From Planococcus plakortidis (GTDB lineage Bacteria; Bacillota; Bacilli; Bacillales_A; Planococcaceae): a stretch of 64,000 bases of DNA. Under the pieces are notes generated by a model. That model saw only the letters and a program-made list of their open reading frames with translations. It was not told where the DNA came from and searched no databases. A program made the position numbers and the translations under genes. Numbering within the stretch: the first letter of the stretch is position 1; each line of letters begins with the position of its first letter. This document shows, in pieces, positions 6,901 through 16,070 of this stretch. The stretch spans positions 464,501 to 528,500 of the forward strand of contig NZ_CP016539.2 of assembly GCF_001687605.2 (NCBI RefSeq). Direction: 5' to 3'.

Positions 6901-8118
6901 ATGGCAACTGCGAGAGAAAAAAATACACAAGCTATCTCACAACGAAAACTATTGGGCGTAGCAGGGCTCGGCTGGCTCTTCGATGCGATGGACGTCGGGA
7001 TCCTGGCATTCATCATTGCGGCGCTTCACGAAGATTGGGGCCTCACTTCCCAGGAAATGGGCTGGATCGGAGGAATCAACTCCATCGGGATGGCGGTCGG
7101 GGCATTCGTGTTCGGGATTTATGCCGACCGTGTCGGCCGCAAGAAAATCTTCATCATCACCCTATTGCTGTTCTCTTTGGCCAGCGGCTTTTCGGCCTTC
7201 ACTACGACGCTTGCGGCTTTTCTGGTCTTGCGTTTCTTCGTCGGGATGGGGCTTGGCGGGGAATTGCCGGTCGCCTCGACATTAGTGTCGGAAAGCGTCC
7301 CGGCAAAAGACCGCGGGCGAGTGGTCGTGCTGCTCGAGAGTTTCTGGGCGGCCGGCTGGTTGGTCGCTGCGGTCATTTCGTACTTCATCATCCCTGAGTA
7401 TGGTTGGCGGATTGCGCTATTGCTGACGGCATTGCCAGCATTTTACGCCCTGTACCTGCGCATCAATTTGCCGGACTCGCCTCAATTCACGGCGAAAAAG
7501 GATGTACTGCGCTCCGTTTCGGCCAATATCCGTGACGTGTGGTCGAAAACCTATCGGCGCCCGACGTTGATGCTATGGATCGTCTGGTTTACGGTGGTCT
7601 TCTCGTATTACGGGATGTTCCTATGGTTGCCGAGTGTCATGGTGATGAAAGGATTCCCGCTCATCCAAAGTTTCCAGTATGTGTTGATCATGACGCTCGC
7701 GCAATTGCCGGGGTATTTCTCGGCAGCTTGGCTCATCGAACGCGCTGGGCGGAAGTTCGTGCTGGTGACGTATTTGATCGGGACGGCTGCCTCCGCTTTG
7801 GCATTCGGGAATGCGGACACCGTCACGATGCTGTTGATATCGGGTGCCTTCCTGTCGTTCTTCAATCTCGGTGCCTGGGGAGCGCTCTACGCCTACTCAC
7901 CTGAGCAGTATCCGACCGTCATCCGTGCGACGGGCACCGGGATGGCCGCGTCATTCGGCCGGATCGGCGGCATTCTTGGCCCAATTCTGGTCGGTTCGAT
8001 GCTGACGGCAGGATTCGGCATCAATGTCATATTTGCGATCTTCTGCGGATCGATTTTAATCGGCGCATTGGCGGTCGCTTTCCTTGGGACTGAGACGAAA
8101 CAAATGGAATTGGAATGA
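6901..8118 (+). CDS. niaP: MFS transporter, probable niacin permease NiaP
   Basis: This 405-residue protein of the major facilitator superfamily has twelve hydrophobic helices and the sugar/aromatic-acid porter signatures: DAMDVGILAF in helix 1, the inter-helix loop DRVGRKK at about residues 77-83, GLGGELPVAS in helix 4, and ERAGRK in the mirrored half. It most resembles YceI/NiaP of Bacillus, a nicotinate/nicotinamide importer; related AHS-type transporters are the alternative. An AAGGGGAAAG ribosome binding site precedes the ATG. A possible NiaR box upstream supports the niacin assignment, but this rests on a remembered consensus. A terminator follows at 8121. Confidence 0.68.
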   Translation: MATAREKNTQAISQRKLLGVAGLGWLFDAMDVGILAFIIAALHEDWGLTSQEMGWIGGINSIGMAVGAFVFGIYADRVGRKKIFIITLLLFSLASGFSAFTTTLAAFLVLRFFVGMGLGGELPVASTLVSESVPAKDRGRVVVLLESFWAAGWLVAAVISYFIIPEYGWRIALLLTALPAFYALYLRINLPDSPQFTAKKDVLRSVSANIRDVWSKTYRRPTLMLWIVWFTVVFSYYGMFLWLPSVMVMKGFPLIQSFQYVLIMTLAQLPGYFSAAWLIERAGRKFVLVTYLIGTAASALAFGNADTVTMLLISGAFLSFFNLGAWGALYAYSPEQYPTVIRATGTGMAASFGRIGGILGPILVGSMLTAGFGINVIFAIFCGSILIGALAVAFLGTETKQMELE

Positions 8119-8120
8119 TG

Positions 8121-8150
8121 GAACGCGGGCCGGATAAGGTCCGCGTTTTC
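8121..8150 (+). terminator. Rho-independent terminator
   Basis: Hairpin with arms AACGCGG-CC and GG-CCGCGTT followed by TTTC directly after the NiaP-like gene. Confidence 0.65.
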
Positions 8151-8237
8151 GCTTTCCTTAAAGTGAAAAGAGGGAATGGGCCTCAAACGGCTAATAAGTA
8201 AGGAAGAAACGAATTTAATGGAAATGAGTGTGGGGAT

Positions 8238-9080
8238 ATGGAATGGAAGTGGTATCAGGAGATTGGCGGGTATATGGAAAAAGCGCAGCCGCTGCTTGAA
8301 AAAAGGGAAGACCTATACAGTTTATTCCTTGGTGTACTGGACCAAATCGCGCAAGGGCGTTACGAAACCTTCTTTTTGGGGATTGCGGAAGACGCCCAAG
8401 GAATTGCGGGCTTAGCTTTGATGACGCCTCCGCATCCTTTGCAATTGATCGTCTTGCGGGGATCGCCAGGCGTGGAATCGTTGGCCGCAAAGGAATTCCG
8501 GGATGCAGGGATCACCGTTCCGGGCGTCATCGGGGATAAAGGAACTGCTGAAAAATTCGCGAAAGCGTGGGGAGAACTCTCGGAAATTGCCATGGACCAA
8601 GGCTTATACCGGATTGACGCCGTGCGGAGGAACCTTCCGAAAAGCCCTGGCAGCTGGCGTGTAGCGAACCGGCTGGATACACCGCTGCTTGTCGAATGGT
8701 ATCGGTTGTTTGCTGAAGATACCGGTATCGGCGATCCGTCGCAAGGGGAAGCGGAAGAAAAAATTGCCGACTTCATTTCACGCAAAGAAGTTTTTCTTTG
8801 GGAAGATGGTGGGCGTGCCGTCTCCTGCGTGAAGAAAGCGCGGCCATCCAAGCATGGCATCACGGTGTCATTCGTTTTTACGCCCAAAGAGCTGCGGAAA
8901 AATGGCTATGCACGGACACTTGTGGCAGAAGTTACGGAAGAACTGCTCACTGAATATGATTTCGCCATGCTCTATACGGACCTGGCGAACGGCACTTCCA
9001 ATAAGATTTACCAAGAGATCGGCTATGAGCAAATTTCGAATCCGGTGCACATGCAATTTGGGCGGCTGAAACAGGAGTAA
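8238..9080 (+). CDS. GNAT-family N-acetyltransferase
   Basis: This is a 280-residue protein whose C-terminal third is a GCN5-related acetyltransferase domain; the acetyl-CoA loop appears as FTPKELRKNGYARTLVAEV (about residues 212-230, with the RKNGYA turn), followed by the strand FAMLYTD and the NKIYQEIGY helix typical of the family. The N-terminal half is a divergent GNAT-like fold. The start at 8238 was taken because the upstream GTGTGGGG offers a ribosome binding site. Substrate is unknown. It precedes an osmolyte ABC transporter by about 50 bp but no co-transcription evidence is seen beyond that. Confidence 0.75.
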   Translation: MEWKWYQEIGGYMEKAQPLLEKREDLYSLFLGVLDQIAQGRYETFFLGIAEDAQGIAGLALMTPPHPLQLIVLRGSPGVESLAAKEFRDAGITVPGVIGDKGTAEKFAKAWGELSEIAMDQGLYRIDAVRRNLPKSPGSWRVANRLDTPLLVEWYRLFAEDTGIGDPSQGEAEEKIADFISRKEVFLWEDGGRAVSCVKKARPSKHGITVSFVFTPKELRKNGYARTLVAEVTEELLTEYDFAMLYTDLANGTSNKIYQEIGYEQISNPVHMQFGRLKQE

Positions 9081-9133
9081 AGCCCTGTGTATAAGGGTAT
9101 GGAAAAATGACCAATGGAAAGGGGGCGAAGCGA

Positions 9134-10102
9134 ATGATCCGCTTTGACAAGGTCACTAAACGATTTCCGGACGGGACGGAAGCGTTAAAAGACATTTCGC
9201 TCGATCTGCCCGCACGACAGCTGACCGCTATCATCGGCCCGAGCGGTTGCGGAAAAACGACCTTGATGAAAATGGTGAACAAGCTGGAAAACCCGACAGC
9301 AGGAAATATATACATAGACGATGAGCCGATCACCGGCATGGACGAGGTGAAGTTGAGGCGGTCGATCGGCTATGTAATCCAACGAATCGGCCTGTTTCCG
9401 CACATGACGATCGCCGATAATGTCTCGCTTGTGCCGAAACTGCTGAACTGGCCGGCCGATAAAACAGATGCCCGCTCGAAAGAATTGCTTCAATTGGTTG
9501 GGTTGGACCCGGCTGTCTTCATGGAACGCTATCCGCTGGAATTGAGCGGTGGCCAGCAGCAACGTGTCGGTGTCGTACGGGCGCTCGCGGGTGACCCGAA
9601 TATCGTGCTGATGGATGAGCCGTTTTCCGCGCTCGACCCAATCAGCCGTGAACAATTGCAGGACGAACTGCGCCATTTGCAGCAGGAAATCCACAAGACG
9701 ATCATTTTCGTCACACACGATATGGATGAGGCGCTGAAAATCGCCGATACCATCGTGGTGATGAAGGATGGGAAAGTCGAACAAGTCGGCACGCCGCAAC
9801 AGCTGATCGATGAACCGGCCAATGAATTCGTTCGCAGTTTTATCGGCACTGAACGCATCAACCAAAAACGTTCATTCGGGGATCGGCGGTTAAAGGAATT
9901 CGCGTTTCTCTTCGGCAAAGACTGGGCGGGGGAAGCGGAGCAAGCAGCTGCCGACTTGCCGGTCAGCGAGGCACACCGATTATTGGAGGAAAGCGGCAAG
10001 CCGCGCCTGGCTGTAATGGATGAAGGCCGATTGATCGGCTTTGCAGGAGAGCGTGAATTACTGAGGGCTGCGCTCCATGATGAGAAGGGGGCGACTGCAT
10101 GA
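9134..10102 (+). CDS. Osmoprotectant ABC transporter ATP-binding protein (OpuCA/OpuBA-like)
   Basis: This is the ATPase of a quaternary-amine uptake system (glycine betaine, choline, carnitine or similar). Walker A GPSGCGKTT, signature LSGGQQQRVGV and Walker B IVLMDEPFSALD are all present, with the Q-loop at YVIQRIGLFPHM, a sequence characteristic of the OpuCA/ProV class. I prefer the start at 9134 (322 residues) because GGGGGCGAAG lies immediately upstream; an ATG at 9107 is less well placed. OpuCA proteins are normally about 380 residues with two CBS domains; here only one short CBS-like segment (about residues 275-318) is left. The stop overlaps the permease start by 4 bp. Confidence 0.87.
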   Translation: MIRFDKVTKRFPDGTEALKDISLDLPARQLTAIIGPSGCGKTTLMKMVNKLENPTAGNIYIDDEPITGMDEVKLRRSIGYVIQRIGLFPHMTIADNVSLVPKLLNWPADKTDARSKELLQLVGLDPAVFMERYPLELSGGQQQRVGVVRALAGDPNIVLMDEPFSALDPISREQLQDELRHLQQEIHKTIIFVTHDMDEALKIADTIVVMKDGKVEQVGTPQQLIDEPANEFVRSFIGTERINQKRSFGDRRLKEFAFLFGKDWAGEAEQAAADLPVSEAHRLLEESGKPRLAVMDEGRLIGFAGERELLRAALHDEKGATA

Positions 10103-10737
10103 ACGCATTTTTCGATACGCTAGTGAGCCGCCAGGACATGATCCAAGATGCCTTTATCGAACATATATATTTATCATTTGTCGCTGTGGCGATCGGCATC
10201 GCAATCGCCTTACCTACTGGCGTGATGATCGCACGCTACCGGCGTTTTGCCGAGCCGATCATCGGGGTTACCGCTGTATTCCAAACGATACCAAGTTTAG
10301 CTTTGTTTGGGTTTTTGGTGCCGATACTCGGCATCGGTTCACCGACAGCTTTGATTGCGTTGATTATCTATGCGCTGCTGCCGATTTTGCGCAATACTTA
10401 TGCCGGCATTGTCGGGGTCGATGGATCCACCATTGAAGCAGGGCGCGGGATGGGCATGACAAGAACGCAAATCCTGCGCCAGATTGAACTGCCTTTGGCG
10501 CTGCCCTTCATCATGGCCGGCATCCGCACCGCCACCGTATTGACGGTCGGTATCGCGACGCTCGCGACTTTTGTCGGGGCTGGCGGGCTTGGCGATATCA
10601 TCTACAGGGGCTTACAATCGTATAATAATTCGCTGGTACTCGCAGGTGCATTGCCGGTTGCCTTGTTGGCGATCGGATTTGATTTGATCTTGAAGTGGAT
10701 CGAAAAACGCGCGACGCCGAAAGGCTTGAAAACGTAA
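10099..10737 (+). CDS. Osmoprotectant ABC transporter permease (OpuCB-like)
   Basis: This 212-residue inner-membrane permease belongs to the OpuCB/OpuBB family. Five to six hydrophobic helices are visible with the conserved TAVFQTIPSLALFG stretch and the EAA loop EAGRGMGMTRTQIL (about residues 113-126) that contacts the ATPase. It is coupled to the ATPase gene by a 4-bp overlap. Most OpuC systems have two permeases (OpuCB and OpuCD); only this one is present here, so it probably forms a homodimer, as in some OsmF/OpuB-like systems, or uses a partner encoded elsewhere. Confidence 0.88.
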   Translation: MNAFFDTLVSRQDMIQDAFIEHIYLSFVAVAIGIAIALPTGVMIARYRRFAEPIIGVTAVFQTIPSLALFGFLVPILGIGSPTALIALIIYALLPILRNTYAGIVGVDGSTIEAGRGMGMTRTQILRQIELPLALPFIMAGIRTATVLTVGIATLATFVGAGGLGDIIYRGLQSYNNSLVLAGALPVALLAIGFDLILKWIEKRATPKGLKT

Positions 10738-10814
10738 AGGATCCATGATGGAACGGTGAAGAAAGGCAAGTTCGCGAATAGGCTCGGAAAAGGGCCAAAA
10801 AGGGGGAAACATCC

Positions 10815-11708
10815 ATGAAAAAAACAGCATTCGGAGTATTGTTCGGCGCATCCGCGGTGCTCGCTGCCTGCAGCGGCGGTGCAGAATCGGAACCGATCGT
10901 CATCGGGGGCAAGCCTTGGACAGAGCAGTATATCCTGCCGCATATTCTCGGGCAGTATATCGAGGCGAATTCGGATTATAGCGTGGAATATGAAGAAGGG
11001 CTTGGGGAAGTGTCGATCTTGACGCCGGCACTCGAGCAAGGCGATATCGACCTGTACGTCGAGTATACGGGCACCGGCCTGAAAGATGTGTTGAAGCGGG
11101 AGTCGACGCCAGGGCAATCTTCGGAAGAAGTATTGGAAGAAGTCCGGGCGGGATATGAAGAAGAGCTCGGTGCTACATGGCTTGAGCCGCTTGGATTTGA
11201 AAATGGCTATACCTTGGCTTATGCCAAAGACTATGATGCGGAAACCTATTCCGACCTGGCAGAAATCTCACAATCGGAAGACATGACTTTCGGGGCGCCA
11301 CACCCATTCTATGAGCGCCAAGGAGACGGTTACGATGACATGGTCACCACGTATCCATTTGAGTTTTCAGCGACGGAAAGCTTTGATCCGGCGATTATGT
11401 ACGAAGCGGTCCAGAACGGTGATGTCGATGTCATCCCGGCATTTACCACCGATAGCCGCATCGATTTATTCGACTTGAAGACGACGGAAGACGACAAGTC
11501 GTTCTTCCCAAAATATGACGCTGCCCCGGTCGTCCGGATGGAAACGCTCGAAGAATATCCTGAACTTAAGGATCTATTGAATGAGTTGGCCGGACAGATT
11601 ACCGAAGAAGAGATGCTTGCGATGAACTCGCGTGTCGATGTGGACCAGGAAATCCCGAGTGATGTAGCCCGTGAATTCCTGATAGAAAAAGGCTTGATCG
11701 AAGAATAA
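10815..11708 (+). CDS. Osmoprotectant-binding lipoprotein (OpuCC/OsmF-like)
   Basis: This is the 297-residue extracellular substrate-binding lipoprotein of the transporter. Its signal peptide ends in the lipobox LAAC (cysteine at residue 19), which would be lipidated. The mature protein has the OpuAC type 2 pattern: GGKPWTEQYI near the start, the ALEQGDIDLYVEYTGTG block and a later VDVIPAFTTDSRI block. The ligand-caging aromatic residues cannot be placed without a structure, so the ligand (betaine, choline, carnitine, ergothioneine-like) is open. It follows the permease after 77 bp and is closed by a terminator, making a three-gene operon. Confidence 0.88.
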   Translation: MKKTAFGVLFGASAVLAACSGGAESEPIVIGGKPWTEQYILPHILGQYIEANSDYSVEYEEGLGEVSILTPALEQGDIDLYVEYTGTGLKDVLKRESTPGQSSEEVLEEVRAGYEEELGATWLEPLGFENGYTLAYAKDYDAETYSDLAEISQSEDMTFGAPHPFYERQGDGYDDMVTTYPFEFSATESFDPAIMYEAVQNGDVDVIPAFTTDSRIDLFDLKTTEDDKSFFPKYDAAPVVRMETLEEYPELKDLLNELAGQITEEEMLAMNSRVDVDQEIPSDVAREFLIEKGLIEE

Positions 11709-11718
11709 TGGTGAAACG

Positions 11719-11747
11719 CCCTGCAACTGCATGTTGCGGGGTTTTTT
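11719..11747 (+). terminator. Rho-independent terminator of the osmolyte ABC operon
   Basis: Arms CCCTGCAAC and GTTGCGGGG around TGCAT, followed by six T. Confidence 0.88.
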
Positions 11748-11879
11748 ATTGCCTGAAATGGGTCTGGCCGCTTTTTCATGTAGTAATCAGAAAGGGATTC
11801 TTGTACAATGAAACGAGATGAGTGAATAGTCATTCAATTCAGTTTAATGAAAATGAAGCCAATATAGGGGGAATCAAGA

Positions 11880-13031
11880 ATGAGGGAAGTAGTCATCGTT
11901 GAAGGCGTCCGGTCACCTGTCGGCAGGCGCAAAGGGAAATTCCAGGAGATGCGCCCGGATGAACTCGCAGCTATCGTACTAGAAGAATTAATGGAGCGCG
12001 CGAGTGTCGAAAAAGGCGCTGTGGAAGACGTCATTCTCGGATGTGTATCGCAATCGGGTGAGCAAGGCGGCAATATCGCCAGGACCGCGGCATTGATTGC
12101 CGGGTTCCCAGACTTTGTGCCGGGCGTCACCATCGACCGCCAATGCGGTTCGAGCCAGCAAGCTGTCCACTTCGGCGCGCAGGCGATTCTGTCGGGCGAT
12201 ATGGATATTGTCGTCGCGGGCGGCGTAGAGAGCATGACGCGCGTGCCGATGTTTTCCAATATGCAAGGAGTGAAACCGAGTAAAAAACTGACCGATCGAT
12301 ACGAAATCATCAACCAAGGCCTATCTGCAGAACGCATAGCTGAAAAATGGGGATTTTCCCGCCGGCAATTGGATGCGTATGCGGTGAAGAGCCATGAACG
12401 TGCACTGAACGCAATCGGGTCAGGTGTATACGATAAGGAAATCGTCTCCGTGGATGTACCGGATGAGCGAGGCGATTTGCAGAAAGTCACAAAAGATGAA
12501 GGGCCGAGGCCTGATACGACTGAAGAAGTGCTCGCGGGTTTGAAACCTGCATTTGATGAACAAGGCGTCATCACGGCAGGCAACGCCAGCCAAATGAGCG
12601 ACGGTGCGTCCGCGGTTTTATTGATGTCAAAAGAAAAAGCGCAGGAACTTGGCTTGAAACCGAAAGCGCGCATCGTTGCGCGCGCAGTTGTCGGCTCGGA
12701 TCCCACCTTGATGCTGACGGGGCCGATCGCCGCGACAAAAAAAGTGTTGGAAAAAGCGGGCCTCGCGATCGGTGATATGGACCGCTACGAGGTGAATGAG
12801 GCGTTTGCGCCGGTTCCGCTCGCGTGGCTTAAGGATATCGGGGGAGATCCGGACAAGCTCAATGTCAACGGCGGCGCCATTGCGCTCGGGCATCCATTGG
12901 GTGCGACCGGCACCAAATTATTGGTGTCGCTTGTGCATGAACTGGAACGCTCAGGCAGCCGCTACGGCTTGCTCGCGATTTGCGAAGGCATGGGAATGGC
13001 GAATGCAACAATCATCGAGCGGCTTACTTGA
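11880..13031 (+). CDS. Acetyl-CoA acyltransferase (thiolase)
   Basis: This 383-residue thiolase cleaves 3-ketoacyl-CoA with CoA in beta-oxidation, or condenses acetyl-CoA in reverse. The nucleophilic cysteine is C89 in DRQCGSSQQA; the C-terminal histidine is in NGGAIALGHPLGATG and the second catalytic cysteine in AICEGMGMAN. Length is normal. It heads a cluster with a short-chain dehydrogenase, an acyl-CoA dehydrogenase and a CoA transferase, all on one strand with short gaps, which argues for degradation of a fatty, branched or aromatic acyl chain rather than ketone-body synthesis. AGGGGGAATC precedes the ATG. Confidence 0.92.
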   Translation: MREVVIVEGVRSPVGRRKGKFQEMRPDELAAIVLEELMERASVEKGAVEDVILGCVSQSGEQGGNIARTAALIAGFPDFVPGVTIDRQCGSSQQAVHFGAQAILSGDMDIVVAGGVESMTRVPMFSNMQGVKPSKKLTDRYEIINQGLSAERIAEKWGFSRRQLDAYAVKSHERALNAIGSGVYDKEIVSVDVPDERGDLQKVTKDEGPRPDTTEEVLAGLKPAFDEQGVITAGNASQMSDGASAVLLMSKEKAQELGLKPKARIVARAVVGSDPTLMLTGPIAATKKVLEKAGLAIGDMDRYEVNEAFAPVPLAWLKDIGGDPDKLNVNGGAIALGHPLGATGTKLLVSLVHELERSGSRYGLLAICEGMGMANATIIERLT

Positions 13032-13065
13032 AGAAGTCGGGCTGATAGTCAAAGGGGAGATGGAG

Positions 13066-13836
13066 ATGGATTTTTCAAAAGTGAGAGCTATTGTCACCGG
13101 GGGCGCTTCCGGTTTAGGTGAGGCGACCGTGCGCCATATTGCGCAAAATGGCGGGCGTGCGGTGATTTTTGATTTGAACGAGTCACGTGCACGCAGTGTG
13201 ATGGGCGATTTCGGGGAAAGGCAAGTGGAATATTTCGAAACCGATGTAACAAATGCTTTGCAAGTAGAAGAGAATGTGGAAAAAGCGGTCGAGAAGCTCG
13301 GCGCTATCAACCTGCTGGTCAATTGCGCAGGCATCGGCACACCTGGAAAAGTCGTGTCGAAAGGAAAGCCGCTTGCGCTCGACCGATTTGAAAAAGTCAT
13401 TCAAGTGAATTTGGTCGGCAGTTTCAACGTATTGCGCGCCGTTGCAGCAGCCATGCAAACCAACGAGCCGAATGAGAATGGCGAGCGCGGCGTCATCATT
13501 TCGACCGCATCCGTCGCGGCATTTGAAGGCCAGATTGGGCAAGCGGCCTATAGTGCCTCAAAAGGCGGCATTGTCTCGATGACTTTGCCGATTGCGCGTG
13601 AATTGGCGCGTGACGGCATCCGCGTCATGGCCATTGCGCCGGGCCTCATGAAAACGCCGATGTTTGACGGCTTGCCGGAATCTGCAATCGCATCTCTTTC
13701 TGCGGCAGTGCCGTTTCCGGCGCGCCTTGGCCGCCCTGCGGAATACGCAAAATTGGTCGAAAGCATTTTTGAAAACCCGTTATTGAACGGGGAAGTGATT
13801 CGTTTGGATGGCGCAATCCGCATGCAGCCGAAATAA
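13066..13836 (+). CDS. Short-chain dehydrogenase, 3-hydroxyacyl-CoA dehydrogenase type
   Basis: This 256-residue Rossmann-fold oxidoreductase is most like bacterial 3-hydroxyacyl-CoA (or 3-hydroxy-2-methylbutyryl-CoA) dehydrogenases of the SDR family, NAD-dependent. The cofactor motif TGGASGLG is at residues 11-18, the acidic D in FDLNES after strand 2 favours NAD, NCAG lies near residue 88 and the catalytic tyrosine-lysine pair YSASK at 162-166. I chose ATG 13066 because AGGGG is 8 bp upstream; an ATG six bases earlier is too close to it. The longer open frame into the thiolase is not coding. It supplies the third beta-oxidation step in the cluster. Confidence 0.88.
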   Translation: MDFSKVRAIVTGGASGLGEATVRHIAQNGGRAVIFDLNESRARSVMGDFGERQVEYFETDVTNALQVEENVEKAVEKLGAINLLVNCAGIGTPGKVVSKGKPLALDRFEKVIQVNLVGSFNVLRAVAAAMQTNEPNENGERGVIISTASVAAFEGQIGQAAYSASKGGIVSMTLPIARELARDGIRVMAIAPGLMKTPMFDGLPESAIASLSAAVPFPARLGRPAEYAKLVESIFENPLLNGEVIRLDGAIRMQPK

Positions 13837-13856
13837 AGGATAGGGGGATGGGAGCA

Positions 13857-15005
13857 ATGGCAAGGTATCGTTTTGAAGAAGAGGAGCATACGATGTTCCG
13901 CAAATCGTTGCGCAAGTTTTTGGAAAAGGAAGCGGTGCCCCAATATGATCAATGGGAAAAAGACCGCCTGATTCCGAAGTCGTTTTGGCGAAAGCTTGGC
14001 GAGATGGGCTTTTTATGCCCGCAAGTGGAAGAACAGTATGGCGGGCTGGGACTTGATTTCCGCTATGGCGTCATTATCGGGGAGGAAATGGAGCGCGTTG
14101 GGGCGAGCTTGACGGGCGTCGGGCTGCACAATGACATTACCGTGCCATATATTGAAGCATATGGGACAGATCGGCAAAAGCAGGAATGGCTGCCGGGGTG
14201 CATCAGCGGTGAGTATATCACCGCCATTGCGATGACGGAACCAGGCGCTGGGTCGGACCTCGCCAATATTTCCACAACGGCCGTAAAAGACGGCGACCAT
14301 TACATCGTCAATGGGCAGAAAACTTTTATCACCAACGGCATCAATTCGACCCACGTGCTAGTGGTCGTCAAGACCGACCCGAAAGCGGAGCCGAAGCATA
14401 AAGGCATCTCGCTCTTGATGGTCGAAGAAGGGACGCCTGGGTTTACGAAAGGGCGCAAGCTCGACAAAGTCGGGCTCCATGCACAGGATACGTCCGAGCT
14501 GTATTTTGAAGATTGCAAAGTGCCGGCTGCCAACCTGGTCGGCGAAGAAAACAAAGGCTTTACCTACTTGATGGAAAAACTACAGCAAGAGCGGCTCGTC
14601 GTTGCGCTTGCCGCACAAATCGCATCGGAAGACATGCTCGAGATGACGGTCGATTACGTGAAATCCCGTAAAGCGTTCGGCAAGCCGGTCAGCGCTTTCC
14701 AGAACACCCAGTTCAAGCTGGTCGAAATGGCAACCGAAATCGAACTCGGCAAAGCGTTCCTTGAATCTTTGATCGAAGAGCACATGGCCGGAAAAGACGT
14801 CGTCTCGAAAGTGTCGATGGCGAAATACTGGCTGACGGAAACCGCGAAGAAAATCTCGGGAGAATGCATGCAATTGCACGGCGGCTACGGCTATATGGAA
14901 GAATACAAGATCGCCCGGCGCTACCGGGACATTCCGGTGGCGGCAATTTATGCCGGTTCGAATGAAATCATGAAAACCATCATCGCCAAGCGGATGGGGC
15001 TCTAA
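13857..15005 (+). CDS. Acyl-CoA dehydrogenase
   Basis: This is a FAD-dependent acyl-CoA dehydrogenase of about 382 residues. The family signatures are AIAMTEPGAGSDLANIST in the FAD/substrate region and the QLHGGYGYMEEYKIAR segment near the C terminus; the glutamate at GYMEEY could serve as catalytic base. Two starts are possible, 13848 and 13857; the second has better spacing from the GGGGG tract. It ends one base before the next gene and lies 20 bp after the SDR, so the four genes form an operon. Chain-length specificity cannot be read from the sequence. Confidence 0.93.
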   Translation: MARYRFEEEEHTMFRKSLRKFLEKEAVPQYDQWEKDRLIPKSFWRKLGEMGFLCPQVEEQYGGLGLDFRYGVIIGEEMERVGASLTGVGLHNDITVPYIEAYGTDRQKQEWLPGCISGEYITAIAMTEPGAGSDLANISTTAVKDGDHYIVNGQKTFITNGINSTHVLVVVKTDPKAEPKHKGISLLMVEEGTPGFTKGRKLDKVGLHAQDTSELYFEDCKVPAANLVGEENKGFTYLMEKLQQERLVVALAAQIASEDMLEMTVDYVKSRKAFGKPVSAFQNTQFKLVEMATEIELGKAFLESLIEEHMAGKDVVSKVSMAKYWLTETAKKISGECMQLHGGYGYMEEYKIARRYRDIPVAAIYAGSNEIMKTIIAKRMGL

Positions 15006-15989
15006 ATGGAGAAGGCATTGTCTGGCGTCCGTGTGCTGGATGTGACGTATTACGTTCCCGGGCCATTTGCCGGCATGCGGCTTGCCGAAATCGGCGCGGA
15101 AGTCATCAAAATCGAACCGCCCGCCGGCGACCCGTCGCGCAGGATGGGCGGCGGCCTTGTGCACCGTGCGCATAACGCCGGTAAACAAATCGTCCATCTG
15201 GACCTGAAATCCGAAAGCGGCAAACGCGAGATGCTCGAGCTCGTGCGTTCTGCTGACGCCCTCATCGAAACCTTCCGGCCAGGAGTCATGAAGAAGCTGG
15301 GGCTGGATTATGAAAGCGTCAAAGAGCATAAAGGCGATATCGTCTATTGCTCACTATCAGGTTATGGGCAAACAGGTGAGCTTGCGCATCTCGGCAGCCA
15401 TGACCTGAATTACTTGGCGCTTTCGGGTGCCTTGGAGCAACTCCGCGACAACGTCGGCCGGCCGGTGCATCCGACCAATACGCTCGCCGATTATACCGGG
15501 GGCTTGCTTGCATCTGAACAAATCCTCGCGGCGCTGATCCGAAAGTTCCGGACAGGTGCGGGAACTTACTTGGACATTGCGCTTGCAGAAGTGATGGCGG
15601 AGTTTCTGCCGAATCACGATGCTTACGCGGAATCGGGCTTATCGGATCACGGCGTGCCGGAAATTGGCGGCAGCCGCATCAGCTACGCAATTTACGAAAC
15701 GAAAGACGGCCGCTTCGTGACGCTCGGGGCTTTGGAAGAGAAGTTCTGGCACAATTTCTGCGAACTGGCGAAACGTCCCGATTGGCTGTCTTGGGCGGAG
15801 TGTGCACCGGACACGCCGGAGCACGGGCAAGTCGAGGCGTTTTTCAAATCGAAAAGCTGGCAAGAGTGGTATGGGCTGTCGCTCGTCCACGATTGCTGCT
15901 TGGCACCGGTCTTGACGGCGGATGAGCGCCATCGTCATCCTTTTTTCCTTGGGCGGGCGACAGGCGTGAAAACAAGCAGAATGCGTTAA
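15006..15989 (+). CDS. CaiB/BaiF-family CoA transferase or racemase
   Basis: This 327-residue protein belongs to class III CoA transferases (CaiB, BaiF, Frc, alpha-methylacyl-CoA racemase). The N-terminal RVLDVTYYVPGPFAGMRLAEIGAEVIKIEPP block and the middle LADYTGGLL stretch with a candidate catalytic aspartate are typical. It is shorter than the usual 370-420 residues, close to racemase-type members. It starts directly after the acyl-CoA dehydrogenase stop with no separate leader, so it is translated with that operon. It could activate the acid substrate to its CoA ester or isomerise a methyl-branched acyl-CoA for the neighbouring enzymes. Confidence 0.85.
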   Translation: MEKALSGVRVLDVTYYVPGPFAGMRLAEIGAEVIKIEPPAGDPSRRMGGGLVHRAHNAGKQIVHLDLKSESGKREMLELVRSADALIETFRPGVMKKLGLDYESVKEHKGDIVYCSLSGYGQTGELAHLGSHDLNYLALSGALEQLRDNVGRPVHPTNTLADYTGGLLASEQILAALIRKFRTGAGTYLDIALAEVMAEFLPNHDAYAESGLSDHGVPEIGGSRISYAIYETKDGRFVTLGALEEKFWHNFCELAKRPDWLSWAECAPDTPEHGQVEAFFKSKSWQEWYGLSLVHDCCLAPVLTADERHRHPFFLGRATGVKTSRMR

Positions 15990-16035
15990 ACGGAAGCGGT
16001 CGGTCTGTGCATACAGAGAAATTGAAGTTTGTCAC

Positions 16036-16064
16036 TTGACAGAATATACAAAACCTTTTAGTAT
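16036..16064 (+). promoter_or_regulatory. Sigma-A promoter of the trp operon
   Basis: TTGACA (16036-16041), a 17-bp spacer and TAGTAT (16059-16064) lie just upstream of the T-box leader; transcription should begin around 16071. Confidence 0.75.
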
Positions 16065-16070
16065 GAAGGA

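Noticed and set aside
9080-9134. Sigma-B promoter before the osmolyte ABC operon
   Set aside because: GGGTAT is present at about 9095 but the -35 position reads GAGTAA, only a partial match to GTTTAA.
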